From positions 13,868,501 to 13,932,500 of the forward strand of contig CM063288.1 of assembly GCA_032173965.1 (NCBI GenBank): a stretch of DNA of 64,000 nt. Direction: 5' to 3'. The DNA is from Sitta carolinensis (taxonomy: Eukaryota > Chordata > Aves > Passeriformes > Sittidae). Position numbers and translations under genes: made by a program. This document shows positions 1-12,041 of the stretch, in pieces. Within the stretch, counting starts at the first letter, position 1. Every line of letters begins with the position of its first letter. A model generated the notes under the pieces. The model was not told the origin of the DNA, ran no database searches, and saw only the letters and a list, made by a program, of their open reading frames with translations.

Positions 1-774
1 GTGTCTGAGTTTTGATTGTGTGATATCTTCATTTACATTTTGTCTCTTAGATATTTAAGGCATTACAAGAATATTAGTAAAAATCCATTAAGGGTGTGGT
101 TCAGCCCTGTCTTGTCAGATCCCAGCAAGCTTAGTTGAAGGACTGCTGGCAGTTTGCAGAAACCATGAGCTGGAGATCAGGCTGTGAGTTCTGCTGATGC
201 AAGCAGAGCCCTTTCTTTCTTGTGTCGTCTTTTTCCCCAATCACCAAAGATGATAAGACTCCTTCTAGATGAACTCCATCAAAGTACAGTATGATCCAGC
301 AACATCCCCTTGTATTTTTCTAGACCTTTTGCTCAACATCAAGAGGGCAAAGAGGAGTTAGAGCACTGCATACTGGAATTCTGAGTTTGGGGGTTTGTTG
401 TTATATACTTCACTAGTGTTATAATTCTTTAATGAAGTAAGTAAATAGGTACCTTTAAAAGCCTCATGTGTGTCTGAAATTATTACCCCCTGGGGTGGGA
501 CGAGGAGCACAAAAGAAAGTATGTTTTCAAACATTTGTCTACTCATTACTTTAGAGTGATTCCTATCAAAAGGAATAAAGAAGAGCAAGAATAATTCCAG
601 TTTTGCCTTCATATACATACCTTATTTTATGTTCAAGCTTGTAATATGTCTTCTCCCAAAGCTGAACAGACCTTGCTCTTTTAGCATATGGAGAAAAATG
701 TGCTACATCTAGACCATTTTGACCCTTCACTTGTTTTCATATTATACTCTTGTACTCTTGCATATTACTCTCTC

Positions 775-797
775 TTTTTTTTTTTTTTTTTTTTTTT
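775..797 (+). repeat. Poly(T) tract followed by a short duplicated motif
   Basis: Twenty-three consecutive T, followed directly by two near-copies of TTCGTTCTATT (about 802-823). Read on the minus strand this is a poly(A) run, which could be the tail of a decayed retroposon, but I recognise no element body beside it. Confidence 0.9.
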
Positions 798-3260
798 ATT
801 TTCGTTCTATTTCGTTCTATTTGCAATGCAAGAAGCAGAACACAACCACCCAGAGATTTGGATGCAGATAGATAGAAATCCTTGAGCTGTGGATGCTGCC
901 TAAATTAACCGCAAATGGACAGAAATGTCTCAAAGCTCTGTCTTTCATCAGCATTTCTCATCTAAGTGCTCAAATGCCTTGCAGGTATGGTCATTTATAA
1001 ATGTAACAGGCATAATTCAATTGGGGAAAGTAAATGTATGAGAGAGAAATAAAATACCCCGTGTTTTTCTCGCATCAATAACAACATAACACAAGAAACC
1101 ACCTGTGAAGAAAGGCAAGATTAATGAAAACAAATACAAGAAATTGGAAATATAAACTATGGCAATAGGGCTTTAGTTTCAACAATTTTGAAGTTCAGAT
1201 CCACTAGTAAAGCACATCATAAAAGCTTGTAATATGTGGAATAAACATGAGTATGGGAGATGAAAAAATGTGCCATAAAAATAAGAAGGTTGTTAAAAAG
1301 AGATGCACAATGCATAGACAAAAGAGGCAACAGTTCTATAGATGCTGAGGAGAGATCTCTGCAAGAAACATTTGTCTGAGAAATAATAACTTCTATGATT
1401 TGTAACCTAAAGTCCTATAGGACTGCATGGTCTTTTATTCTGATCCATTGAAGGTCTTCAGAGATTGATTGCTACATCACTGGCAAGGCTCACTCAGCCT
1501 GGGCATAGCAGGGGCTGTAAGATGCCTCCATTCAGCAATGCTTGCAGAAGGTGCTGGGAGGAAATCCGGTGTCTGGTCAAATCTAGGGGCTCTGGGAGCC
1601 TTCCCAGTTCCCAGGTGTCGCTGCCCTTCAGGGAGGTGGAGATCTCCAAGGCTGCAGACTTCTGCTCTGATCTCAGGACTCCTGGGTTTTGAATAATTTT
1701 AGCCCAATTGCACAAATTTCTGGATTAATCCTACAAGAAACTGAATGTGCCCAGCTATTATTAGCAGACCTCTACTGAATAAGTTACCTGTCCATTCAGC
1801 CTTTGGGAGGGGAGTTATGAAGGGAAACAATTCCCACAATACCTTTGGTTTAGCATATCTCAGCTGCTCTGCTGTGAGGGGATTTCTCAGGCTAAACAGA
1901 GCCTGACTGTCAGATGTTAAACAGATGTATTTCAAGAGAATTTCAAAAAGCTGTGGAAAAAAAATGTTCATTGTTTATTTCTTTGATACATACTGTAAAG
2001 TTTATTTAATAAAAGTAACAGAGACATTCACAGAAAATTATGATGGTAAATAATTATAGCGCTCTAGTTTTTATTGTAGTACTTAATGCTATAACAATGG
2101 ACCAAAAAGTGAAATCAAGACCTTGTTGCGATAGATGCTATACAAACACAAAGTGAGAGCAATGAGTCTCCTCTGTGAAAAATTTTATTCTTCACTAAAC
2201 ACATGAATTCACTGACACGGGTCTTCATAGCACAATGGCTAATTAGTCAGTGCAGTAGCATCCGTTAATTAAAATTCAATAATAGACAAATCATGTATCC
2301 TTGGACAGCCTCAGATAAGAATTTGCATTCCTTGCTGCCGGTGTTGAGCGTTTTTTAGTAAGAGTCAGTCCCCAAAGGCACCCAAAGCTATGGTTTAATT
2401 CTGAGGAGAGTATCTTCAGGGTGGTGGTAACCAGCATTTAAGATAAAATACACCCACCCTAACAATATTACTTTCTTGCAGAGAGAAGTGAGGGGAGGGA
2501 ATCCCTTCTCCCCTCCTCTCTGAGAAATGCACTTGCCTCTTCCCGAATTCAGAATCCATCATTGAATACTTCCGTACTCATTTAGAAGAAATCTGTATTC
2601 AGCTTTATCAGAAATATTTCATGGTCACAGAAAAGGCCATCCTAATTTTCCTAATTTTTTAATTTTAGAAAAGAACTCTAATTATGCCAGGTCCAAAAGT
2701 TTTGTCTTAATGAAGTTCAAAACCTTTTCTTTCTCCAGAGCAATATTGTAATATCTGAAGTCAGTTTTCTTTTCATGACAAATCCCCAATAAACACCTGC
2801 AATTATTCTACCACCTGGGATAGATGCTTAACAGCATTCTTAGCACATTTGTTTCCCTGCTGATATGATTCTAAGACATCATTTTACAAGATGATCATTA
2901 CACTGGTTTTCTCTGGTTGGTGTTTTAAGTGTGAAAAAAAAAAGACACCAGGATATCACTCCAGATGGTTAGTCCTGACAACTTGTCAAAAACACGCTCA
3001 TGTGGAGTTTACATGACCACAAAACATAACCCTATCAGCAAGGAAATTGTCTGCCTGGAACAAAGGCTGGTGATCGGCTTGAAAAGATAGAGGTGTTCTT
3101 CCATATCTTACATCAGAATACAGTTTGAAAGAACATTAACAGAATGTAAGTCTTGATTCTTGACATTCACTTGCCTGTGGATTTTCAACCACTGTTTTAG
3201 TATACAAACAGTGAAACAAAAAATCAAAAGAAAAGGAGGGGAGGGAAAAATCCATAAAAT

Positions 3261-3296
3261 AAAGCAAAGCAGAACATAAAGTAAAGCAAAGCAGAA
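3261..3296 (+). repeat. Short direct repeat, 14 bases, two copies
   Basis: AAAGCAAAGCAGAA occurs at 3261-3274 and again at 3283-3296, separated by 8 bases. It is a local slippage-type duplication within a purine-rich stretch, with no function implied. Confidence 0.85.
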
Positions 3297-6200
3297 AATC
3301 CATTTAGGAGCAGTTCCCAGAACCACTTAAGTAGGACTAAAGATTCAGTCTAACTTCCCTAGTGTTGATCTTGGAATAAAATAAAAGGTTCACTAGAGTC
3401 AGCTAAAGACAGATGTTGGTTAGCAATAGTTTTACAGTCATGCAGCTCAGTTGGGACAACATTGTCTGTAGGAAGGGGCAGACCTGGACATGAAGGACTT
3501 GTTGCACAGTGCTCATATTCTAGGATGGTGTTAGAGGGATTTGTGCCCTTACTTGTAAAAGGACTCAAAGACTTCTGGGCAAGCCATAGACTGCACCAAG
3601 CCTGTCCCTAGAAGAATATCTGATTTCTTTCAACACAACATCTTTACTTTTCCCTTGTCCTTCTGACATTTAAGGGTGAGGTTCATGACCATGCTGTCTA
3701 CACCACTCCCACCACCCTCCCCACCACGAACAAAGGACAGGAGTGTAAAAAGTCTTTTATCATTAAGCACCACTCAGAAAAAACACGTTCTGTCATTGAC
3801 TCCTGCAGGATTACTTGAATTGCCTAAGTGATAGCAGGGAAGGTCTTATGACAAGAACATCTAGGAAAACTTCCATAGCCCCTTTCCTCTTGGCTAATTC
3901 TCATGGGAGAGCTATTCTTACTTGCTTCTCTCTGACCCTATTTATTCCCATGGACAAAAAATACACATGAATATGAAAAATACCAGTGACTTCTAAATTT
4001 ATGGTAAGTGGCTCCTTTCATGTGGTCCCAAAGTATTTCCTTGGGTTTCAAAGGCAGTAGAACTGGTTGCTAGTGTCTGCAAAGGCAGTACAAAAATAAC
4101 CCTTAATTCAAGCCCAGGATGATCAGTGAGGCTTGTAACCATCAGCTATGACATATTTACATCTCCTGTTGCCAACATGTTCCACAATATGAGTGACATA
4201 TTTACCCATCACAATATATATTAAAAAAAAACCCAAATAGCTTGTTTAGCTGAGCATATAAGAGAGGAGGCAGTTGATCAAAACCTACCTCACATCAAAA
4301 CTTATCCCTAAAGAGGTGTGAAAGAGAGACAGATAAAACTGTCAGCTCCCAGACAGTCTGTCTGAAGTAACAGGGGCTGTCAGACAGAGAGGTTTGAAAA
4401 CATCAATGGCAATGAATTGCAAAAGGGATTCTGGTGTGATGGAAAATGCAGGCAACTTCTGCAGCCTGCTCCCTGTGGTCCCATGGGGTGGGAAGTGGTG
4501 TCCTTTATAATTGTTTCTCTTGAGGCACAGTAAGATCCTGTATTTTATTGAGCTGCAAGTGCTCCTCATGATACAGGCACATGAGTGGAAATGATGGCAT
4601 TACCACAGCTCATCAAGTTGCCATCTGTCGGTGAAGACGTTAAGGCACCAGGAGTGACCTTGTGAACACTCCTAACCTATCCCCATTAGAAAGGAAAACG
4701 GAACATAAACCACGGTGGTTTAAGCTAATACATTTCATTTTACAGCCGAAGCAAGCGTGAATGTGTGCTTGATCAGTCACACTGGGTCTGCTGATGGAAA
4801 GGACTTGATACATTGCAGGTGGTAAATGCCTTCCATCATGTACTTTTGTCCTCAGTTTCAGTCCATCAGTCACTTATCAAAGCTATTGTGCCCTGTGCTT
4901 GACAATTTTCATTTCCAAAACAGGCCATATCCAACACCTACAAAACCACCTCTCTTCGGAGACAGCTAAGACTATAATCTGCACTCTGAACACTATTAAT
5001 TCATTAATATTTAAGTTTTTAGGCAGCACTACCTATGCAGTTTCCAACAGTCATTGAGACTACTGGATGTGCACCGTCAAGAGTATCAGTGGCAGAGGGC
5101 TTTAACTGCATAACATACAGATAGCCTTGCACCACATGCACAACACGCTATGACAGCTTATATCATTTTGCAAAAGTCTACCAGAGAAATTCCTATCTCA
5201 TGCCAAAGTTCAAGGGTGACAGAGCTCATGCTGAGGAAACTCAGACCCACAGGTCCCACTTACCTGGCAAGTGCTGTAACTCTTCAACTCATAAAAGAGA
5301 GGAAGAAGACTTCTGGATTGAGACAGCTGGTCTTCTAAATTGAACCTTACATTAAAAATCTGGATCTGCTTTTCACCCACAGATAGTTGTCATCCACTAT
5401 CCTTTCTGTTCCAATGCGATTTTCTATAAGCAACAAGGTCTGTATTGCTGCCCTGAAAAATACAGTCATGGTCCTGGCCTTGAGAGAGTTTTCAGCAAGT
5501 GGGAAACACCTCACCCTGAGCAATACTGTAAAACTTGGCCTGCATTAAGAGGGGTGTTTCTCTTGAAGCAAGGGGCTTTCCAAGGTGAGGAGAGGAGGAA
5601 TGGTCTTGAACAGATCTGGGCTTTACTAAAAGAGACCAAAGCTGAACATATCAACTACTGCTCCAGCTGCTGTATACCTCTTACAAACTCTCTCCTCCTC
5701 TTCCTGCCTCCCACTAAGATGCATTTATTTGCATGACCATATTCTCACAAAAACCTTGCAAAACTCTAACTTGGCCCATTGCTGACAGTTGCTCACTGCT
5801 CAATGTGTACAGATGCTCTTCTATCTAAATCAATTACATGGTGTCACAGCTTGGAGTTTTGATTTTGGTGCTGCTGCCGTTTTCCTGATAAAGCTTTCTG
5901 TTCATCTGTGCCATATGTTGCCTTGGATTTATGCTGCTGTGTTTTGTTAAAGATCAGATTTTCCTTTGCCATTAAAGGAAAAATAGAATATTTCAAATGG
6001 ACTGTGAAATAAGGTAAAGAAAAGTTTAATCATGCTAAAATCAATTCAGTGGAGTGGCTTTATTAATAGTTACTGCCTTCTGCATCACATTGCTTATTAA
6101 ATATTGTGCAGTTTGTGCTACAGGTACATTGTATTTCAGCAAGCGGCCAGTTCCCACTTCGTGCAAGATTTAGAGAGACATGCTATTTTTTCATTGACAG

Positions 6201-7604
6201 ACATCACTGGAAACATAGAAGTCATCTTGCTGGAGAAAATTATGGATGATTTAATTCAGCATCCTGTTTCTGGCACAAGGTCTGATACCAAATTCTGAGG
6301 AAGAAAATGTAAGGGAATTTACAGTTCACAATTATGCATTACCTTATGTAACTCCTACCCGTTAAATGAGAGCTTACATAATGATTCATAAACTTTTCTA
6401 CTTATTTTTCACTTTTTTGCATCAATTTTTGTAATTTTGAAAACTATGTAAAGAACTTATATGTTTTTCATTTGCCCTGGAAATTACGTTAGTATGTCTT
6501 GAAGCAATGAGTTACGTAGCTTTACATAGCTTTATTATGTGCATTGGAAATAGTAATTTTTTTTCTTTCCTTGACTAATTTTGCTTGCTTTTTTGTTTTG
6601 TAATAACCAAGACATCTCAGGCATAAGTTAACACCTCATTATAGCTAGACTTATATAAATCAGAATAAAATATTCTTAACCTGTGGCAAAGACCATTTTT
6701 CTTTCCACTTCCCTACATCACCTTCCTCAAGTGTGTCCCTCCACTTTCCTGTTCTGAAAGAAGACAGCCTCATTTTCAGCTGGTCTTTTATTTGGAAGGA
6801 GGGACATCTGGAAGCCTCAGCAGGGACTTCACAATTCTTTGTGAAGTATCAACTAGAATGGGATCAAAGCTAGGCCCGCCTTGGCTTGTACCACCCTACA
6901 GGTCCATGCTTTTGATCATCTAAAGAAAGGCTGGTTTCAACTTGCATTTTATGACTTAATTCCTGCCCAGTGCTGAAGAATTATCACGCTATGAAAGACT
7001 ACTTGAACTATCCAGTATCTGCTTCACCCTAGAGCCGATAGAAGAAGTCATTAACTTTCATCATTTGCAGCTGAGGATGATGCCTTTCAACTAAGGCAGA
7101 GAAGGACTAGTGGTGCAGATAAGACATTACCTCCTGGTCCTTCCGATCACTCACCTGAAAATGCTGTCTCCTTTTTGAAATCTGGTTAATGAATATGTAC
7201 ACATTTCTCAGGTTCCTGTGTAGTGAAATATTTATTAATCCACAGGAAGGAAGTGGACTCTCGTAAAGAAGGATTCCAGTGGGAGAAAGACCGAATATGT
7301 AAAAAAAATATTCAAGCTTCAAAGAAAGGTGAATTTATTGGCTGCTGAGAAGAGTGATAATTCAGAAATATCTTTCTGTATTTACCTTTAGGCTCTCTCT
7401 TATCAGGAAGATCTCCTAGGGAAAAAGACTAAACATAGGTACACTGGATGGAGGGATGTTGTTATACATCTCTGTTGGTCAATGTCCTGTTTCCAAAGAA
7501 CTTTTCACTTTGGTCAATTTAAACACAATTTGAGAAAGGTATACTGTGTTTCCAAAAGTAAACGAAAGGATTATCATCACATCCCTACTTTTATTTGCCC
7601 CTTA

Positions 7605-7675
7605 ATTTTTTCTTTTCTCTCCCCACCTTTGCTCTATTTCTCTCTCTCTCTGCCCCTCTTCCATCTCCTTTAAGC
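7605..7675 (+). repeat. Polypyrimidine tract with (CT)n core
   Basis: A stretch almost entirely of C and T, including an uninterrupted TCTCTCTCTCTCT core near 7639-7652. It is low-complexity sequence. No acceptor-plus-exon arrangement that I could support follows it. Confidence 0.75.
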
Positions 7676-9819
7676 GACAAGAAGCACCCTGCCTGTGTTG
7701 CCACAAGTTTTAGGGAAATAAAACAGCCTAGAAAATGAAACAGACTGTGTAAGTATAATCAGTTAAAGGAATATTTTCATATCACTGAGTCCACAGTGAT
7801 TCCTTGCTGAAAATTGTAGGTGACAATGTTTGGTGAGTAATGGTACAGCTAGTCAGGCTCAGTTATCACTCAGGTCTATTCAAGACTCAGAAACCATCCA
7901 CCCAGCCTAAGTTACAGTATGGATTTTATTATGTCATTGATCTTCATAAAATCCTAGTACCTTCCACATAAAATTAATTGGTAATCATGAATTGTCTGGT
8001 ACATGCACAATATGTCTTTGCAATGAATTAAGAATGCTTCACATCTGATTTGGTTTCTTTTTCTCATTACTAGCTCCAGGTCTTTAGTGAATCTGAGAAA
8101 ATCATGTGGTAAAGAGTATGAGACCCATTCCTGCCCAGATAGAAAGGTTTTATCAAATAATGATTTCTGAATTTACTAGATTCAGCTGATCCATACAGTT
8201 GGTAAGGACATGACAAGATTTCCTAATCTAAAATCTAAAATACCATACCATTCTTAGCTTCACCCACCCCCGCAGTTATTTGTACCACTTTTCTAATCTG
8301 AACCCTACCAAAACAAAACAAAAACAACAAAAAAAAAGCCCAAACTGCACAAAGCACTGCCTTGTTCATTTCACCTCAGCTCCCACTGTTATCTGTTTTC
8401 TTAAGACCTAGAGAGGTTTCTCCTGTGGACATCTGTTTGCTATATTTGTTCATCAGCTTGTACTGCAGGATTCCAGTGCTGAGTGTGGATTTGGACAACT
8501 TGAAAAATAAATATGCAGTGCAACTGAAAAATAATTTTAAAAATTGAAAATAAAAAGAAAAAATAAAAAACTTGGACTACAGGTTCTGAGACTGATCAAT
8601 GTCCTGTGGTTCTCAGAGTCTTGTAGCTCATGGGATCCTAATTCCAAAATCTCATTGATTAATTAATGTGAATTAAAAGCCAAATGAGAGAATTTTATTA
8701 CAACAAAATTCAGGAAATGTTTCCGAAATCAGAAAAGACCCTTTGGTGTGGATATTAGGGAAGGTGCTCACTTTTCCTTCGGAAAGTTGTGAGATTCTGT
8801 TAAGAAGTATTTATTAATTTACATAAATACCTTTCAGATTATGATATGTGTAATTTATTCTACTTTCTTGCAACCAAAAGAATGTAGTGACTTCTGCAAG
8901 TTGCATCCAGTTGCACATGTCTAAACTGCCATGAAAAGCCAGAAATGCAGTTATAGTCAAGTCTCCCACACCATCCTATAACCCTGTCAGTTCTGTGTGA
9001 CACTAGAAACCAGGAATGTGTATGCACACTATCCCTCTGAAACCCTAACATTCATCTCTTTGGGTCATAAAATAAGTATCTTTTGCCATTCCTAAATTCT
9101 TGCTGATATATTTCTCCCAAATGCAAAATGTGGACCCCAAGTTGAGAGAAAGCTGGAGACTTCATAAGCAGATTGTATATTCAAAGTTTTAAATTCTTTG
9201 CTGTGGAAATTGCTCAGAGCCTGCATTGATAGTTGGGTCCCAAACTATGTGATACACAGATAAACAGAAACCAGCAAGAATATTCATGGATCCAGCCTCT
9301 GTTATATATTGATTCAGACTCAGATTCTGACTCATGATGAGGAATTAATGCTAAAGTGTGAGATTTTTCAGAAAAGCTAAAGGATGCTGCTCCTACCCAG
9401 TGTCCCACTGGGTAATCCAGTCTTATTATTAAGTATGTTAAGAGGCAGAGAAAAATGTTCCACTTTTAATGAAGAAGAAGAGATAGTGCAAAATAGTTTA
9501 CTAAATTTCAGCCATGGCATTTAAACCTATTCATGTGATTCAAACTCATTTACTTCCCCTGAAGTTTCCTGACAAGAACATATATTTCCCTGGAAATGTA
9601 GCATACTAAAGCCATTGTAAATAAACTGCATGAAAAATAGTGCTTTTATTTACATTATGATTTACCAGTCTTAGGTCCTTATCAATCTAGGCTCCCTGTA
9701 TGCTTGCTATAAGGCTGAATATGAATCAATGTTTTCTCTGTGTGTTTCTTCAAAACCTTATGAAAATCACTTTCTGATCATGGGTACAGCTGTTAAACTT
9801 CATACCTGGTAGTTATTTC

Positions 9820-9833
9820 CTAGTAGGTGGCAG
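9820..9833 (+). promoter_or_regulatory. CTCF-like core motif (candidate)
   Basis: CTAGTAGGTGGCAG agrees with the vertebrate CTCF core (CC-N-S-Y-A-G-R-K-G-G-C-R-S) at 13 of 14 positions by my reading; the second position is T rather than C. CTCF binds such cores through its central zinc fingers and shapes chromatin loops. One motif of this length is expected by chance at a low rate in 64 kb, so occupancy is not implied. Confidence 0.3.
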
Positions 9834-11130
9834 TAAGGAAATGAAGCAATATTCTAAGTAGGTTTTATTGACATGTACACACAGTATATACCCACAATGT
9901 TCTCTGTTGGCAATATCTGAAACAATAACTTGCAACTGGATACAAGTTCAGGCTAGAATAAAATGGAGATATGGCTCATAAACCCATGGTCTTGATAGCT
10001 GGTGGTCAATACAACTCCTGCAGAGTTATTTTTGCAGACTGAGACATGTACATCCTGTACATTCCTGTATACATACTATCAGCATTTTCCACTGAAGAGT
10101 TTTCCTTGCTTCCACCAGCATGTTGGATGTGCCTTGAAACAATAGCTCCTTTTTTATTTTGACTCACCTACATCCACTTTCCACTTCGTTTCAGGGTGAA
10201 ACACTGGTCAAAGTAAATGAGTCTGATTATTCCAGATGAGAAATCAGTCTTTCTTGGCATGATATAACTGTAATTTAAAGAAAGAATATCTTAAATGGAG
10301 ATTTACAGAAACACGGAGAAAGGAAGCTATGTTTTCACTAGCAAGTGTTAAGTTGCATTAAGTTAATATAAGAACAACGTGATAATGCTGTGTTTTTAGC
10401 AGAAAGAGATGAAAAAAGTTTTTGTGAAGTTTCAAAGCAGTACTCGTGTAAGAAACCAATAAAGGAGAAAATGTATATCCTATCCAAAGTCAGACATTCC
10501 TTATGCCCAGGTCTAAGCAGAGAAATAATAAGATATAAAATGCATCCAAAGAATTGCCATATAAATGGGAAAGACAGGGGAAGTGCTGATATTATCTCCA
10601 TAGCAAGAAAATAAAAAGTTAATTGACCAAACCACAAAAGTGAGAGCCAGACAGACATGAGCTGAACTCAACTCTCACAAGTGCAGGAGTAATACTGGGA
10701 ACCTGGCAAAAAGCAAGTTGAAAGACAACGACAGAAGTTCTGATTCCAGATCAATGCTCTCCCTTGTTGCTGTTTTTAAATATAATTAGAGCTTCCTGTT
10801 CAATTTGCATTTGCAGATATTAACCTGAACTTGTACCCATCCATCTGGCGTACTTTGCTCTACATCCTGTTCTAGGCTACCAGATATTTCAAATGGACTT
10901 TCAGGACTGTGCAGGTTTCTTCAACAGCCTTGTCTCCAGCATTTCCTGTATTCACACAAATTGCCTTATGTTGCTCAAATGATGCAGTTTTCTGCATTAA
11001 ATTAATAGATAAAACAGATGCCAAGTGTCATGTGCCTGGCTCTAAGGATCCAGTTTCTGATATTGACACAAGATTAAACTAATGAAAAGAATGGATACGC
11101 CTTTGCGAACACACCTTTGAGGACAGGGAG

Positions 11131-11400
11131 GCCAGGAGCAGCTCTGCCGGCGTTTGGGGGAGGCGGCGGCGGGCCGGGGGCGGGCCGGCCGCGCTCGGCC
11201 CGGCCGGGATTCTCCCTCCTGGAGCGGTGGGAGCGGCTGCCGAGCCCTCCCCGAGGAGCCCGCCGGGCCCATCCCAGGGGGGCAAAGGAGCCGGCAGAGC
11301 CTGCAGAGCTTTTGTTCCAGTCGAACACCAAACCACGCCGGCCGGAGGCTGTGTCGGCATCGGGAGCGGCTGTGCGGCAGAGACCGGCACCTGTATCGGC
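11131..11400. promoter_or_regulatory. CpG island, candidate promoter
   Basis: I count 30 CpG dinucleotides by eye in these 270 bases, in a window where CpG is otherwise scarce. The block is strongly GC-rich and contains an Sp1-type GC box, GGGGGCGGGCC, at 11176-11186, plus several GGCGG and CCGCG motifs. Unmethylated islands of this kind usually mark transcription start sites in vertebrates. Its edges are abrupt: ordinary AT-rich DNA ends near 11120, and the minisatellite begins at 11398. No known first exon is recognisable on either strand, so direction is unassigned. Alternatives are a GC-rich piece of a transposable element, or GC accumulation by biased gene conversion at a recombination-prone minisatellite. 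Confidence 0.6.
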
Positions 11401-11822
11401 TCCAAAGGAGCTGAGCATGGGGACAGCACCTGTACGGGCACCAAAGGAGCTGAGCATGGGGACAGCACCTGTACGGGCACCAAAGGAGCTGAGCATGGGG
11501 ACAGCACCTTTACGGGCACCAAAGGAGCTGTGCATGGGGACAGCACCTGTATGGGCACCAAAGGAGCTGAGCATGGGGACAGCACCTTATGGCACCAAAG
11601 GAGCTGAGCATGGGACAGCACCTGCACGGCACCAAAGGAGCTGAGCATGGGGACAGCACCTGGATGGGCACCAAGGAGCTGAGCATGGGGACAGCACCTG
11701 TATGGGCACCAAAGGAGCTGAGCATGGGGACAGCACCTGTACGGGCACCAAAGGAGCTGTGCAGCAAAACCAGCACCTGTACGGGCACCAAAGGAGCTGT
11801 GCATGGGCACCAGCACCAGTGC
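11398..11822 (+). repeat. 39-base minisatellite, about 11 tandem copies
   Basis: Units begin with GGCACCAAAGGAGCTG and contain GCATGGGGACAGCACC. By my count they start at 11398, 11437, 11476, 11515, 11554, 11591, 11628, 11667, 11705, 11744 and 11784. Lengths are 39,39,39,39,37,37,39,38,39,40 and about 39 bases. Central copies are nearly identical. The first unit starts GGCTCC, and the last two are diverged, as expected when unequal exchange homogenises the middle of an array. The unit is free of stop codons in several frames on both strands, so the array creates long open frames, including minus-strand frames rich in a recurring APLVP motif. The 37-, 38- and 40-base units break the reading phase repeatedly, which argues against a selected protein repeat. 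Confidence 0.95.
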
Positions 11823-11917
11823 CCTCCGTGGTTCGTGCTAAAGGCGGCCCCGAAGCCAGGAGCAGCCCTGAGCCCCGTTCCAGACTGGGAGCAGCTGGCA
11901 CAGCTCACCTGGAGTCG

Positions 11918-12000
11918 GTAAAAGAGCACGTGGCCAGCAGAAAGAAGCAGCGAGGGCTTGTTCCTAGTGCAGGACTTGGACTAATTTGACTTTTTTTCAG
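11918..12000 (+). other. Possible short intron downstream of the CpG island (speculative)
   Basis: A donor-like GTAAAA begins at 11918. At 11981-12000 a CTAAT branch-point-like motif is followed by a T-rich tract ending in CAG, a good acceptor. The implied intron is 83 bases, short but possible in a bird. If used, a transcript starting in the CpG island would cross the minisatellite, splice here and run into the LTR, which has an AATAAA at 12735. Splice-like pairs occur often by chance, and there is no open frame of interest to support this one. Confidence 0.15.
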
Positions 12001-12041
12001 CGTTACAAGACTGTACTCGAAGAACACTAATTTTCTCTTGA

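Larger units (their letters stand above)
1..11040. other. AT-rich non-coding stretch, no gene recognised
   Basis: I see no coding region, RNA gene or well-preserved transposable element here. Open frames are under about 110 codons, occur on both strands and match no protein I recognise. Minor structure: a run of 23 T at 775-797, a repeated 14-base motif at 3261-3296, a pyrimidine tract at 7605-7675, and a CTCF-like motif near 9820. A slightly more GC-rich patch at about 1465-1690 has overlapping open frames on both strands but no recognisable content. Parts of 5.9-6.6 kb and 9.6-9.7 kb have the AT-rich, low-complexity-free look of conserved non-coding DNA, which is an impression only. Confidence 0.65.

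Noticed and set aside
9310..9345. GACTCAGATTCTGACTCATGA as an AP-1 cluster or serine-acid repeat
   Set aside because: A short imperfect repeat of GACTCA/GATTCA words; the SESESE-type translation is an accident of it, and there is no context for a regulatory claim.
11079..11816. A 245-codon minus-strand open frame, plus overlapping frames of 100-175 codons on both strands, as genes
   Set aside because: They are read from the 39-base minisatellite and the CpG island. The encoded repeats change frame where units are 37, 38 or 40 bases, several frames are open at once, and the plus-strand 175-codon frame starts from TTG, which is not a usual vertebrate initiator.
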